This document shows positions 9,426 through 17,084 of a stretch of DNA of 39,355 nucleotides, piece by piece (the first letter of the stretch is position 1; every line of letters starts with the position of its first letter). The position numbers were made by a program, and so were the translations under genes. The notes below the pieces were generated by a model, which saw nothing but the letters and a program-made list of their open reading frames with translations, did no database searches and had not been told where the DNA came from. Source of the stretch: Ignavibacteria bacterium (GTDB lineage Bacteria; Bacteroidota; Ignavibacteria; Kapaibacteriales; UBA4661); assembly GCA_947459425.1 (NCBI GenBank), contig CANHDJ010000031.1, positions 1 to 39,355 of the forward strand. Reading direction: 5' to 3'.

Positions 9426-10730
9426 TTACGACCAAAGCCGCGCAAACTCTTGTCGGAAGAGGTATTCTTCCTCTGGCAGAAATTCCCGCTTTCGGCGCGA
9501 CATGACGGTTCGCGCCAGTGCTATGGCTTTCTCCACCTCAAACTGCGGCGAGGTCTCCAGCCCGCCCCACGAAAAGGACGGCACATATTTTTCTGGTGAG
9601 CGGTCGAAAACATTAGCACTGATGCCGCTTATCGTGCCAGTATTGAACGACGTGTTAATGGCGCTTTTGGTATGGTCGCCTGCCAGCAACCCCAGTGATG
9701 TTGCGCCCGTCGAGATTTCATGCGCTTTGTCGGCAGAAAAACGGACGCGAATGGTGCTGTAATTATTTTTCAAATCGGAAACATCCGTCCCGGCACCCAG
9801 ATTCACCCATTCCCCGATAAACGAATAGCCCAAACAGCCATCGTGCTGCTTGTTGCCAAATGCCTGAAAAATCGTGTTTTTGATTTCTCCATTGACTTTG
9901 GAGTATTCGCCAAGCGACGTACCTTCATACAATCGCGCTCCGGCTTTGACAAGCGCGTTGTCACCGATAAAACACGGACCCACAACGCTCACGTGCGGCT
10001 GAATTTCAACGTTTTCACCCAGAATAATCACCCCTTTTCGGGCATCCAAAACAACGCATGGTGCAATCGTTGTTCCGGCACCAATGCGGATATTTTCGGC
10101 ATTCTGCGCAAAAACTCCGGGCGCAGAAAGTGCTTCATTTTTCGACGGCGGAAAAAACCGTGCATCCTGCTGAAGAGCTTCCACGCTGAGGGCAATAGCA
10201 TCCCAGAGGTAGCATATATGCTTGATATTGGCAATTTCAACCCTGAGAGCGCTTTGGTAGAATGGCGCGGCAAAGGCTGTAATTATCTCTATGGCTGTAC
10301 CAAGCGAGTCCGGGTGGGCTTCTTTAGGGATATACGCCGCAAATGCCGCATTATTACTGGTAAAAAGAATGGGATGCTCCAATCCATGCGCTGTGAACAA
10401 CTTTTCAATGTCGTCTTCCATTGTGCGCCACATCTCTTCGGTCGGCACGATATTTCCTTGCAGGACGAGAATATCACCCGCAACGTGACTGCTTTTGAGC
10501 GTTTCCCAACCAAATCGCGCACGGAATGAGGCAAGATGTACTTCTCGGTCTGGCGTGGCGGTATGGCACAGAAAACGCGACGTGGGAAATTGCCGTTGTG
10601 TTTTTTCAAACAGGCGCAGTGCGCCGCACCGCAATTCAAAACTCGGATGAAGAATATTGAACGGATAGAGGTTTGATGCGGCTTCTGCCGTACCTTCAGT
10701 TTCGAGAAGAATGATGGTATTGGGTTTCAT
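9426..10730 (-). CDS. GlmU-like sugar nucleotidyltransferase/acetyltransferase (Bacteroidota type)
   Basis: 434 residues from the ATG at 10730. The N-terminal part (NLYPFNILHPSFELRCGALRL) is the diverged nucleotidyltransferase-like domain of the Bacteroidota 'alternative GlmU' family. It lacks the classical GxGxRM loop of GlmU. From about residue 210 the protein is a left-handed beta-helix of hexapeptide repeats (IRIGAGTTIAPCVVLD, VIILGENVEIQPHV, GPCFIGDNALVKAG, and so on), the fold of GlmU acetyltransferases. The family is thought to make UDP-GlcNAc for cell wall and lipopolysaccharide; the true reaction here is inferred. It starts 32 nt after the tsaD stop codon and is probably co-transcribed with it. 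Confidence 0.85.
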   Translation of the reverse strand: MKPNTIILLETEGTAEAASNLYPFNILHPSFELRCGALRLFEKTQRQFPTSRFLCHTATPDREVHLASFRARFGWETLKSSHVAGDILVLQGNIVPTEEMWRTMEDDIEKLFTAHGLEHPILFTSNNAAFAAYIPKEAHPDSLGTAIEIITAFAAPFYQSALRVEIANIKHICYLWDAIALSVEALQQDARFFPPSKNEALSAPGVFAQNAENIRIGAGTTIAPCVVLDARKGVIILGENVEIQPHVSVVGPCFIGDNALVKAGARLYEGTSLGEYSKVNGEIKNTIFQAFGNKQHDGCLGYSFIGEWVNLGAGTDVSDLKNNYSTIRVRFSADKAHEISTGATSLGLLAGDHTKSAINTSFNTGTISGISANVFDRSPEKYVPSFSWGGLETSPQFEVEKAIALARTVMSRRKREFLPEEEYLFRQEFARLWS

Positions 10731-10762
10731 TTGACTCAGGCAAAAATAACGAAAAATACAGG

Positions 10763-11797
10763 TCAAGGACGATAGTGCGCCCGCAGCGACCCAACACCAA
10801 TGGTGAAGGTGAGCGGGCTTTTTGTGCCATGCAATAGCTTTTCGCGCCCGATACAGCCTATCATCGCGGCATTATCGGTGCAGTATGCCATTGCTGGAAT
10901 AAATACGCGCCGCCCTTGGTGTTCAGCGCGTTCCCGCAAGAGCGCACGAAGCCGAGAATTAGCCGCTACACCACCTGCAACGACAATATCTCGCGCTTGA
11001 TGGCGCTCGGCGGCACGAAGCGTTTTGTGGACAAGAACTTCGACAATCGCTTCTTGAGCAGAAGCACAAATATCCCGTAATTGCTGATCATTCGGGGGGT
11101 GCTGAAGTGTTTTTTGGCAATACGTCCGCACAGAGGTTTTTAAGCCGCTAAAGCTAAAATCGAAAGTGTCATCGCGGAGCATACTGCGCGGGAAAGCTAT
11201 TGCACTCGGATTGCCTTCTTTTGCCAAACGATCAATATGAATGCCGCCCGGATAGCCCAAACCTAACAACTTTGCAATTTTGTCAAATGCCTCGCCCGCC
11301 GCATCATCCCTTGTTGAGCCGATGGCGCTGTATTTCTCAAATGATTCGACATGGAAAAGCGAGGTATGACCACCGCTGACAATCAATGCCAAAAAGGGGA
11401 AAGCAATATCGTGATGTTCAATAAATGCCGAGTAAATATGCCCTTCGATGTGATCCACCGCTATAATCGGCAGCCCATAGCGCAGAGCCAGTCCTTTGGC
11501 AAAATTTGCCCCGACAACAAGCGACCCCGCCAAGCCCGGACGCTGCGTGACGGCAATAGCATCCACATCGCTCATAGCCAAGCCCGACGTATGCAATGCT
11601 TCGCGGATAACTGCCGAAATACCCTGTACGTGCGCCCGCGAAGCCAATTCCGGCACAATACCGCCAAAAGTCGTGTGGAACATCTGTGAAGAAATGATAT
11701 TGCTGCGAAGTTCCGCACCAACAAAAAGCGCTGCCGAGGTTTCATCGCAAGAGCTTTCGATGGCAAGCAAGGTGCTGTCCTGAGTGAATGTCGTCAT
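10763..11797 (-). CDS. tsaD: tRNA N6-adenosine threonylcarbamoyltransferase TsaD
   Basis: Transfers the threonylcarbamoyl group from TC-AMP to A37 of ANN-decoding tRNAs, with TsaB and TsaE. 344 residues from the ATG at 11797, the usual family length. Visible signatures are LAIESSCDETSAAL at the N-terminus, the metal-binding HIEGH (H116, H120), the substrate loop VSGGHTSLF, the glycoprotease-family segment GGIVPELASRAH, and CTDNAAMIG near the C-terminus, which holds the third metal ligand. The frame is open to 11917, but the extra 40 residues do not look like TsaD. It heads a two-gene unit with the GlmU-like gene and is divergent from the CruF-like gene. Confidence 0.96.
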   Translation of the reverse strand: MTTFTQDSTLLAIESSCDETSAALFVGAELRSNIISSQMFHTTFGGIVPELASRAHVQGISAVIREALHTSGLAMSDVDAIAVTQRPGLAGSLVVGANFAKGLALRYGLPIIAVDHIEGHIYSAFIEHHDIAFPFLALIVSGGHTSLFHVESFEKYSAIGSTRDDAAGEAFDKIAKLLGLGYPGGIHIDRLAKEGNPSAIAFPRSMLRDDTFDFSFSGLKTSVRTYCQKTLQHPPNDQQLRDICASAQEAIVEVLVHKTLRAAERHQARDIVVAGGVAANSRLRALLRERAEHQGRRVFIPAMAYCTDNAAMIGCIGREKLLHGTKSPLTFTIGVGSLRAHYRP

Positions 11798-11940
11798 AAT
11801 ATTCGATAGAATGTGGATATGTGCCGACCCAAACCTACCACTTTCACCAGCCACACGCAAATACAAAAACACGAAAAACACAGTTGAATCGTATATTGCG
11901 AGACGGAAATGCTCCATTCTTCTTTTTGCAAACCAATTTT

Positions 11941-12696
11941 ATGAAGCTACCACCAGCATCGTTACCGAATTCATCCCCCTCGAAAGCCATTTTCACAGCG
12001 CAAAACCTTGAAATTTTTCTGCTCTATTTTCTCATGTTTGCTGGAGGACTGTGGCATATTCTGAACGTACTGCAAACTGCTATGCGCCTACTTTCTGCGC
12101 CGATGGTATTTATGCTGGCGCTCTGGGTGGCATTCCGCTACGACCAAACCCTGCGCCAACACGCAATTCCTGGCGAAAAACCGACATTGACCTCGCGCTT
12201 GCACTGGTGGAATATCATTGTTGCCATTTCGTGTTTTACGATTGAATTTATTGGCGTAAAAACGGGTTGGATTTTTGGGCGATATTCCTACACAGACGTA
12301 TGGATTCCGGCATTTCGTGGTGTGCCGATAGCGATTAGTTTTGCGTGGTTGGGGATGTTGCTGACTTCGTTTGGCGTGATGCAGCGTTTTGCTCAGACGG
12401 CACATTCCATCTGGCTCCGGGCATTTTTTGTTGCGGTTTTGATGACTATTTTCGATGTATTTATGGAGCCGGTTGCTGTGAAATTGCATTATTGGCAATG
12501 GACAGACACGACGGGAAATCCGTTTTTTGTTGCACCCCTGCAGAATTATTTGGCGTGGTTTACGATTAGCTATGCTCTTGCCTACGGAGCGCTCCGTGTC
12601 GGGATTTTTGGCAAACCGACCATGCCACGTGTAGCGTTTCATGGGTATTGGGCGCAGCTGCTGTATTTTGCTATGGTTGCGCTTGGGAAGGCGTAA
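11941..12696 (+). CDS. Carotenoid biosynthesis membrane protein, CruF/DUF422-like
   Basis: 251 residues from the ATG at 11941, with about seven hydrophobic helices. The pattern FTIEFIGVKTGWIFGRYSY followed by GVPIAISFAWLG and a later MTIFDVFMEPVAVK...YWQW matches the DUF422 carotenoid biosynthesis family. Members include CruF (gamma-carotene 1',2'-hydratase) and bisanhydrobacterioruberin hydratase, which add water to the psi end of carotenoids in the membrane. Conserved acidic residues in the ETGWIFG-like and FDxxMEP motifs are present. No other carotenoid gene lies in the window, so the exact substrate cannot be read from context. The open frame to 11821 is rejected because it overlaps the tsaD start region. 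Confidence 0.85.
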   Translation: MKLPPASLPNSSPSKAIFTAQNLEIFLLYFLMFAGGLWHILNVLQTAMRLLSAPMVFMLALWVAFRYDQTLRQHAIPGEKPTLTSRLHWWNIIVAISCFTIEFIGVKTGWIFGRYSYTDVWIPAFRGVPIAISFAWLGMLLTSFGVMQRFAQTAHSIWLRAFFVAVLMTIFDVFMEPVAVKLHYWQWTDTTGNPFFVAPLQNYLAWFTISYALAYGALRVGIFGKPTMPRVAFHGYWAQLLYFAMVALGKA

Positions 12697-12719
12697 TGGT
12701 TGGTCGGAACGGCAGCTCC

Positions 12720-13235
12720 TCAAGTATCCGTCCGTACTTTTTTCTCTTCTTTAGGGAACACCACCGTACCGTGTTTTTTCGCCCAGTTTTCGCTAAAGCC
12801 AACATGAGAGATGTTGTTTTTACTATTGTCAAGTTTGCGTTCTGCTTCTTTGAGCAAAACCTTCGGTTGTATTTCGTAGATTGCTTTTACATCAAGGGAG
12901 TTTTTGTCAAAAACAGCAAGATAAATCGCTTTGTTCCTTGTAATGCGCGATAAACTCTCTTTCCGTTCTTTCGGTGGTGCTTTGAACATTCGGTCTAATT
13001 GTCCCGAACCGCCCACATTGCAAGTGAGATACTCATATTTGATTTTTGAATCAACGGGGTCGCAAGCGTCAGCACCATGTTTATCCGTAATAAGATCATG
13101 CCCCAAAATATCTGCAATGATCATTTCTTTGATTATACCAGGCTGCAAAATGTAAGGGATGCCAATGTTATCAGCCAATTTTTGGGCTTCTGCAATTAAT
13201 TCGAGAATGGACTTAACGACAGATGATTTCTTCAT
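12720..13235 (-). CDS. Probable type II restriction endonuclease
   Basis: 171 residues. The ATG at 13235 overlaps the TGA of the upstream methyltransferase by four bases (ATGA), so the two are translationally coupled. I do not recognise the precise family. A region that looks like a PD-(D/E)XK nuclease core is GADACDPVDSKIKYEYLTC (54-72), with D56 and E68, but the position where Lys is usual in ExK holds Leu (EYL). The next segment, GGSGQLDRMFK with SLSRITRNKAIYLAVFD, has the basic and aromatic residues expected of a DNA-binding enzyme. Function rests mainly on coupling to a site-specific DNA methyltransferase. It ends 24 bp from the convergent CruF-like gene. Confidence 0.65.
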   Translation of the reverse strand: MKKSSVVKSILELIAEAQKLADNIGIPYILQPGIIKEMIIADILGHDLITDKHGADACDPVDSKIKYEYLTCNVGGSGQLDRMFKAPPKERKESLSRITRNKAIYLAVFDKNSLDVKAIYEIQPKVLLKEAERKLDNSKNNISHVGFSENWAKKHGTVVFPKEEKKVRTDT

Positions 13236-14023
13236 TGAAATAAACTAAACTCTTGTTGCGAAATGATATTTTGTACTCTCTCATTAGCGATTGCAATATA
13301 ATCCGGATTCAACTCAAAGCCGATACAATCACGCTGCAATCGTTGACAAACGGCAAATGTTGTTCCCACGCCGGAGAATGGGTCTAAAATCGTGTCGCCT
13401 TGATTGGAACTTGCTTTTACGATGCGCTCAATGAGTTTTTCCGGCTTTTGAATCGTATTGAGCACTTCGCGGCTCAGAAGTTCTTTGGATTTGTAGGTCA
13501 ACTGTTTAATATCGCCCCACACGTCGCCCGGGTTCTTGCCATCGGCATTAAATTTCGTTTTTCCGTATTGACCGCTTACCACCGACGGAACATTCTCACA
13601 CCGCAAACGATGCTCTAATTCGACAAGTTGCGGTACACGGATGCTGTCCAGATTGAAGGTTTTCGCTTTGCCTTTGGTAAAATAGGCAATCAGGTCGTAA
13701 TTGTTCGTATAGTTCACGCGCCCTTGCGCCAAGCGGCTTGGCTGATACCAAATAATTTTTCGATTAAGCGTCAAATACGGACGATAATCAATGAAATCCA
13801 TGCAGTCATCTTTCCCAAAGAGATACAATGCGCCTCCGGGCTTCAAGACTCTGGAAAATAGCTTGATGAGATTCAAGTTGTATTCTTGAATATTGGCAAC
13901 GTTATCCCATTCGTTGCTGGTAACGCCGTAAGGACCATCACAAATAATCAAATCAATGCTATTATCGTTGATGCGATGAATAAGTTCGAGAGCATCGCCT
14001 TGATAGATGGCATTTGGTTGCAT
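13232..14023 (-). CDS. Type II site-specific DNA methyltransferase (amino-methylating)
   Basis: 263 residues. Catalytic motif IV is DGPYG (about 29-33, a variant of DPPY) and the SAM-binding motif I is LDPFSGVGTT (about 212-221). The order IV then I is that of beta-class N6-adenine or N4-cytosine methyltransferases. The long middle part (about 90-190) should contain the target recognition region. It would protect the host site cut by the downstream endonuclease. The pair stands between unrelated housekeeping genes, looks richer in A/T than its neighbours and is on the same strand as clpC but separated from it by a terminator. This suggests a transferred cassette. The recognition sequence cannot be predicted from this sequence. 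Confidence 0.9.
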   Translation of the reverse strand: MQPNAIYQGDALELIHRINDNSIDLIICDGPYGVTSNEWDNVANIQEYNLNLIKLFSRVLKPGGALYLFGKDDCMDFIDYRPYLTLNRKIIWYQPSRLAQGRVNYTNNYDLIAYFTKGKAKTFNLDSIRVPQLVELEHRLRCENVPSVVSGQYGKTKFNADGKNPGDVWGDIKQLTYKSKELLSREVLNTIQKPEKLIERIVKASSNQGDTILDPFSGVGTTFAVCQRLQRDCIGFELNPDYIAIANERVQNIISQQEFSLFQ

Positions 14024-14049
14024 ATTTTCAGAAAATAGAACGAATGAAA

Positions 14050-14087
14050 AGAAAAATAAGCCGTACTACCAAGCAGCAGTACGGCTT
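14050..14087 (-). terminator. Rho-independent terminator of clpC
   Basis: AAGCCGTACT at 14058-14067 pairs perfectly with AGTACGGCTT at 14078-14087. On the minus strand a T-rich run follows (ATTTTTCTTTTC). It lies about 75 nt after the clpC stop codon and before the methyltransferase gene, so it isolates the restriction-modification pair from clpC transcription. Confidence 0.85.
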
Positions 14088-14161
14088 CAACGATAAATAT
14101 CCAACTCACAATGGATTATTGCGCCACCGATTCTTCGCGGCGCAATGTTAGAAAGCGCTTC

Positions 14162-16687
14162 TTAATTCAACTCCAATTTCTGAACCTGCTCATCCGGCTG
14201 TTTGTGGTCGTGCGGGATGTTGCTGAAGGTCAGCGTATCGGCTTTGCCGTCGTGTTCGATGCGGATTTTGTCGCCTTCTTTGAACGACCCCGTGAGCATT
14301 TCTTCAGCGAGTTCGTCCTCGACATATTTCTGCAAAGCGCGGCGGAGCGGACGTGCGCCGTACTTTTCATCATATCCTTTGTCCGCCAAAAAGTCTTTAG
14401 CAGATTTGGTGATTTCCAGCATAATTCCCAAATCATTCACGCGCCCGAAGAGCTTCCGTGCTTGAATATCAATGATTTTGTAAATATCATCTTTTTTCAG
14501 GTGATGGAAAATAATCGTGTCGTCAATACGGTTCAGGAACTCAGGATTGAACATCCGTTTGAGCGATTCGTCAATCGTGTCCTTCATGTTTTCATAGCGG
14601 TCATCAACGACTTTTTCCGAGAAGCCGAGTTTGCCGCCCGCTTTAATATCGCGGACACCGACATTAGAGGTCATAATGATAATCGCATTGCGGAAATCAA
14701 TGCGTCGCCCTAAGCCATCGGTCAAAATGCCGTCGTCGAAGACTTGCAGCAAGATATTGAACACGTCGGGATGCGCTTTTTCGATTTCGTCCAAAAGGAT
14801 GATGCTGTACGGCTTGCGGCGTACTTTTTCGGTTAATTGACCGCCTTCTTCGTACCCAACATAGCCCGGAGGCGCTCCAACCAAGCGCGAAACCGAGAAT
14901 TTCTCCATGTACTCGCTCATATCAATCCGAATCAAAGCGTCTTCCGAATAGAACATATAGCGAGCAAGCGCCTTGGCGAGTTCGGTTTTGCCAACTCCCG
15001 TTGGTCCGAGAAACATAAACGTTCCGATAGGACGCTTCGGATCTTTGAGTCCGGCACGGCTGCGGCGAATAGCTTTGGCGAGTTTGTGGACGGCTTCGGA
15101 TTGCCCAACGACTTCGCCTTCGAGTTCGTCGCCCATGCGCAGGAGTTTTGCGCCTTCGGATTCGGCAAGTTTATTCATCGGAATACCCGTCATCATGGCA
15201 ACAACGTCCGAAACCTGCTCTTCGTCCACAGGGAAAATCATCGTGGAAGCATTTTCGTCCCAATCCAGTTTTGCCAATTCCAGTTCGGTTTGCAGTTTTT
15301 TCTCCAAGTCCCGCAGACGGGCGGCTTCCTCGAAGTTCTGTGTCTTAACAACATTATTTTTCTGCTCTTTTATGCCTTCGATTTGGTCTTCGAGGTCGGT
15401 GATTTCTTTTGGAACGCTGATGTTTGCTAAGTGAACCCGCGCACCGACTTCATCCAGCACGTCAATCGCCTTGTCCGGCAAGAAACGGTCGGTGATGTAG
15501 CGCTCGGACATCATCACACACGCCTTGATAGCGGACTCGGTGTAATTCACGCTATGATGCTCTTCGTATTTGCCTTTGATATTGTTCAAAATCAAAATCG
15601 TTTCTTCCGGCGTTGGCGGTTCAACGATAATTTTCTGGAAACGGCGGTCGAGCGCACCATCTTTTTCGATGTATTGGCGGTATTCGTCTAGCGTTGTTGC
15701 GCCGACGCATTGGATATCACCCCGTGCTAATGCGGGTTTGAAGATATTCGAGGCATCCAGCGAACCAGATGCGCCGCCTGCGCCGACGATAGTGTGCAAT
15801 TCGTCAATAAACAGAATGACATCTTTCGCTTTCTCTAACTCCGTCATCACTGCTTTCATGCGCTCCTCGAACTGTCCGCGATATTTTGTGCCGGCGACCA
15901 TTGCCGCCAAATCCAGCGTAACGATGCGTTTGTCGTGCAGCACCCGCGACACTTTTTTCTGAACGATTTGCAGTGCCAAGCCTTCTGCAATGGCGGTCTT
16001 GCCTACCCCCGGCTCACCGATAAGGACGGGATTATTTTTCTTCCGACGCGAAAGAATCTGTGCGACACGCTCAATTTCTTTATCGCGCCCGATAACGGGG
16101 TCAAGTTTGCCCTCAACGGCAATTTTGGTCAAATCACGTCCGAAATTGTCCAATACAGGCGTTTTTACGCGGTCTGGTGCTTGGCGTTTGCCGCCGCCCG
16201 ACCCTGAACCGGAGCCTTGCTTTTTCTCGCCTTTAGCGGGCTGCGTGGGCTTTCCGCTAATGATGTTGTCAAGTTCTTGGCGTACGTTGTCGTAAGAAAC
16301 GCTGAATTGCGAGAGAATCTGCGCGGCAATATTGTCATCATCGCGCAAGAGCGATAAAATCAGGTGTTCGGTGCCAATCACGTCCGATTTATACAACTTT
16401 GCCTCCAAATACGTGATTTTGAGGACTTTTTCGGCTTGTTTGGTCAAGGGAATATTGCCGATAGTGAGCGTTCCGCCGCTTGAGCGGACGGTATCTTCAA
16501 CAGCTTTTTTAATTTTAAACAAATCAGCGCTGAGATTGCGTAAAATCTTTACAGCAATACCTTCGCCTTCGCGTATAATACCCAGAAGCAGATGCTCCGT
16601 GCCGATGTAGTCATGTCCAAGTCGAAGCGCCTCTTCGCGGCTGAGGCGAATCACGTCTTGGACGCGGTTTGAAAAATTGCCTTCCAT
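14162..16687 (-). CDS. clpC: ATP-dependent Clp protease ATPase subunit ClpC
   Basis: A Hsp100 unfoldase that feeds proteins to ClpP. 841 residues from the ATG at 16687 ([13 protein letters not shown]). It has two Clp N-terminal repeats (about 5-140), a Gly/Ser-rich linker (157-166), a first AAA+ module with Walker A GEPGVGKT (224-231) and Walker B ILFIDE (291-296), a UVR-type coiled segment (about 432-470, [15 protein letters not shown]) that marks ClpC rather than ClpA or ClpB, and a second AAA+ module with GPTGVGKT (561-568). A D2-small domain completes it. The frame is open to 16801 but the known N-terminus fixes the start. Two direct repeats of TGAAATCGTT lie 35-60 bases upstream. No CIRCE element is seen. 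Confidence 0.97.
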   Translation of the reverse strand: MEGNFSNRVQDVIRLSREEALRLGHDYIGTEHLLLGIIREGEGIAVKILRNLSADLFKIKKAVEDTVRSSGGTLTIGNIPLTKQAEKVLKITYLEAKLYKSDVIGTEHLILSLLRDDDNIAAQILSQFSVSYDNVRQELDNIISGKPTQPAKGEKKQGSGSGSGGGKRQAPDRVKTPVLDNFGRDLTKIAVEGKLDPVIGRDKEIERVAQILSRRKKNNPVLIGEPGVGKTAIAEGLALQIVQKKVSRVLHDKRIVTLDLAAMVAGTKYRGQFEERMKAVMTELEKAKDVILFIDELHTIVGAGGASGSLDASNIFKPALARGDIQCVGATTLDEYRQYIEKDGALDRRFQKIIVEPPTPEETILILNNIKGKYEEHHSVNYTESAIKACVMMSERYITDRFLPDKAIDVLDEVGARVHLANISVPKEITDLEDQIEGIKEQKNNVVKTQNFEEAARLRDLEKKLQTELELAKLDWDENASTMIFPVDEEQVSDVVAMMTGIPMNKLAESEGAKLLRMGDELEGEVVGQSEAVHKLAKAIRRSRAGLKDPKRPIGTFMFLGPTGVGKTELAKALARYMFYSEDALIRIDMSEYMEKFSVSRLVGAPPGYVGYEEGGQLTEKVRRKPYSIILLDEIEKAHPDVFNILLQVFDDGILTDGLGRRIDFRNAIIIMTSNVGVRDIKAGGKLGFSEKVVDDRYENMKDTIDESLKRMFNPEFLNRIDDTIIFHHLKKDDIYKIIDIQARKLFGRVNDLGIMLEITKSAKDFLADKGYDEKYGARPLRRALQKYVEDELAEEMLTGSFKEGDKIRIEHDGKADTLTFSNIPHDHKQPDEQVQKLELN

Positions 16688-16947
16688 AGCAAAAATTCCT
16701 TGATAGAATGGAGGAAAGTTGTGAAATCGTTGTGATGAAATCGTTTTGCTGAAAATAACGGAATGTTTCGCAACAAAGCAAGACTTCGCTGACAAGACCA
16801 TAAAATATTTTGCATTTTGCTGTTATTATTAGACGGACGAATTTCGATAAAATTGGTGTTGCAACAAAGACTTTTGTTGTAGAGGTAAAAAATATTGACC
16901 CAATTTTCTTGATTGCCCAATACACTATGGGGTGATCATCAATCGGC
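16688..16947. other. Region upstream of clpC
   Basis: Upstream of clpC, before the palindromic repeat. It contains two direct copies of TGAAATCGTT at 16722-16731 and 16736-16745, 14 bases apart, close to the clpC start. The rest is A/T-rich and non-coding as far as I can see. The clpC promoter should be here. Confidence 0.4.
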
Positions 16948-17022
16948 TATACCGAAAAAGGTCGAAAAATTTCTCCCGTCCGGCGGCTGAGGAGAGCAAG
17001 TACGCTGCCGTCAGGCGGATGT
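16948..17022 (+). repeat. Palindromic repeat, copy 2
   Basis: Begins TATACCGAAAAAGGTCGA like copy 1 and contains the 46-nt hairpin core at 16975-17020, with the loop GAGGAGAGCAAGTACGC. The right arm is degenerate (GCCGTCAGGCGGAT) and the right flank has drifted. It lies about 60 bp beyond the stop codon of the AsmA-family gene and could also act as a 3' hairpin for that transcript. Confidence 0.85.
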
Positions 17023-17084
17023 TTCTGTCTTTGTTGAATGCAGATATCGCCTCGTCTAGCAGTTTCATTGCTGTCTGGCGTTTT

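Noticed and set aside
14837..15430. A 197-codon plus-strand frame opposite clpC
   Set aside because: clpC is unmistakable on the minus strand. The antisense translation has no recognisable pattern.
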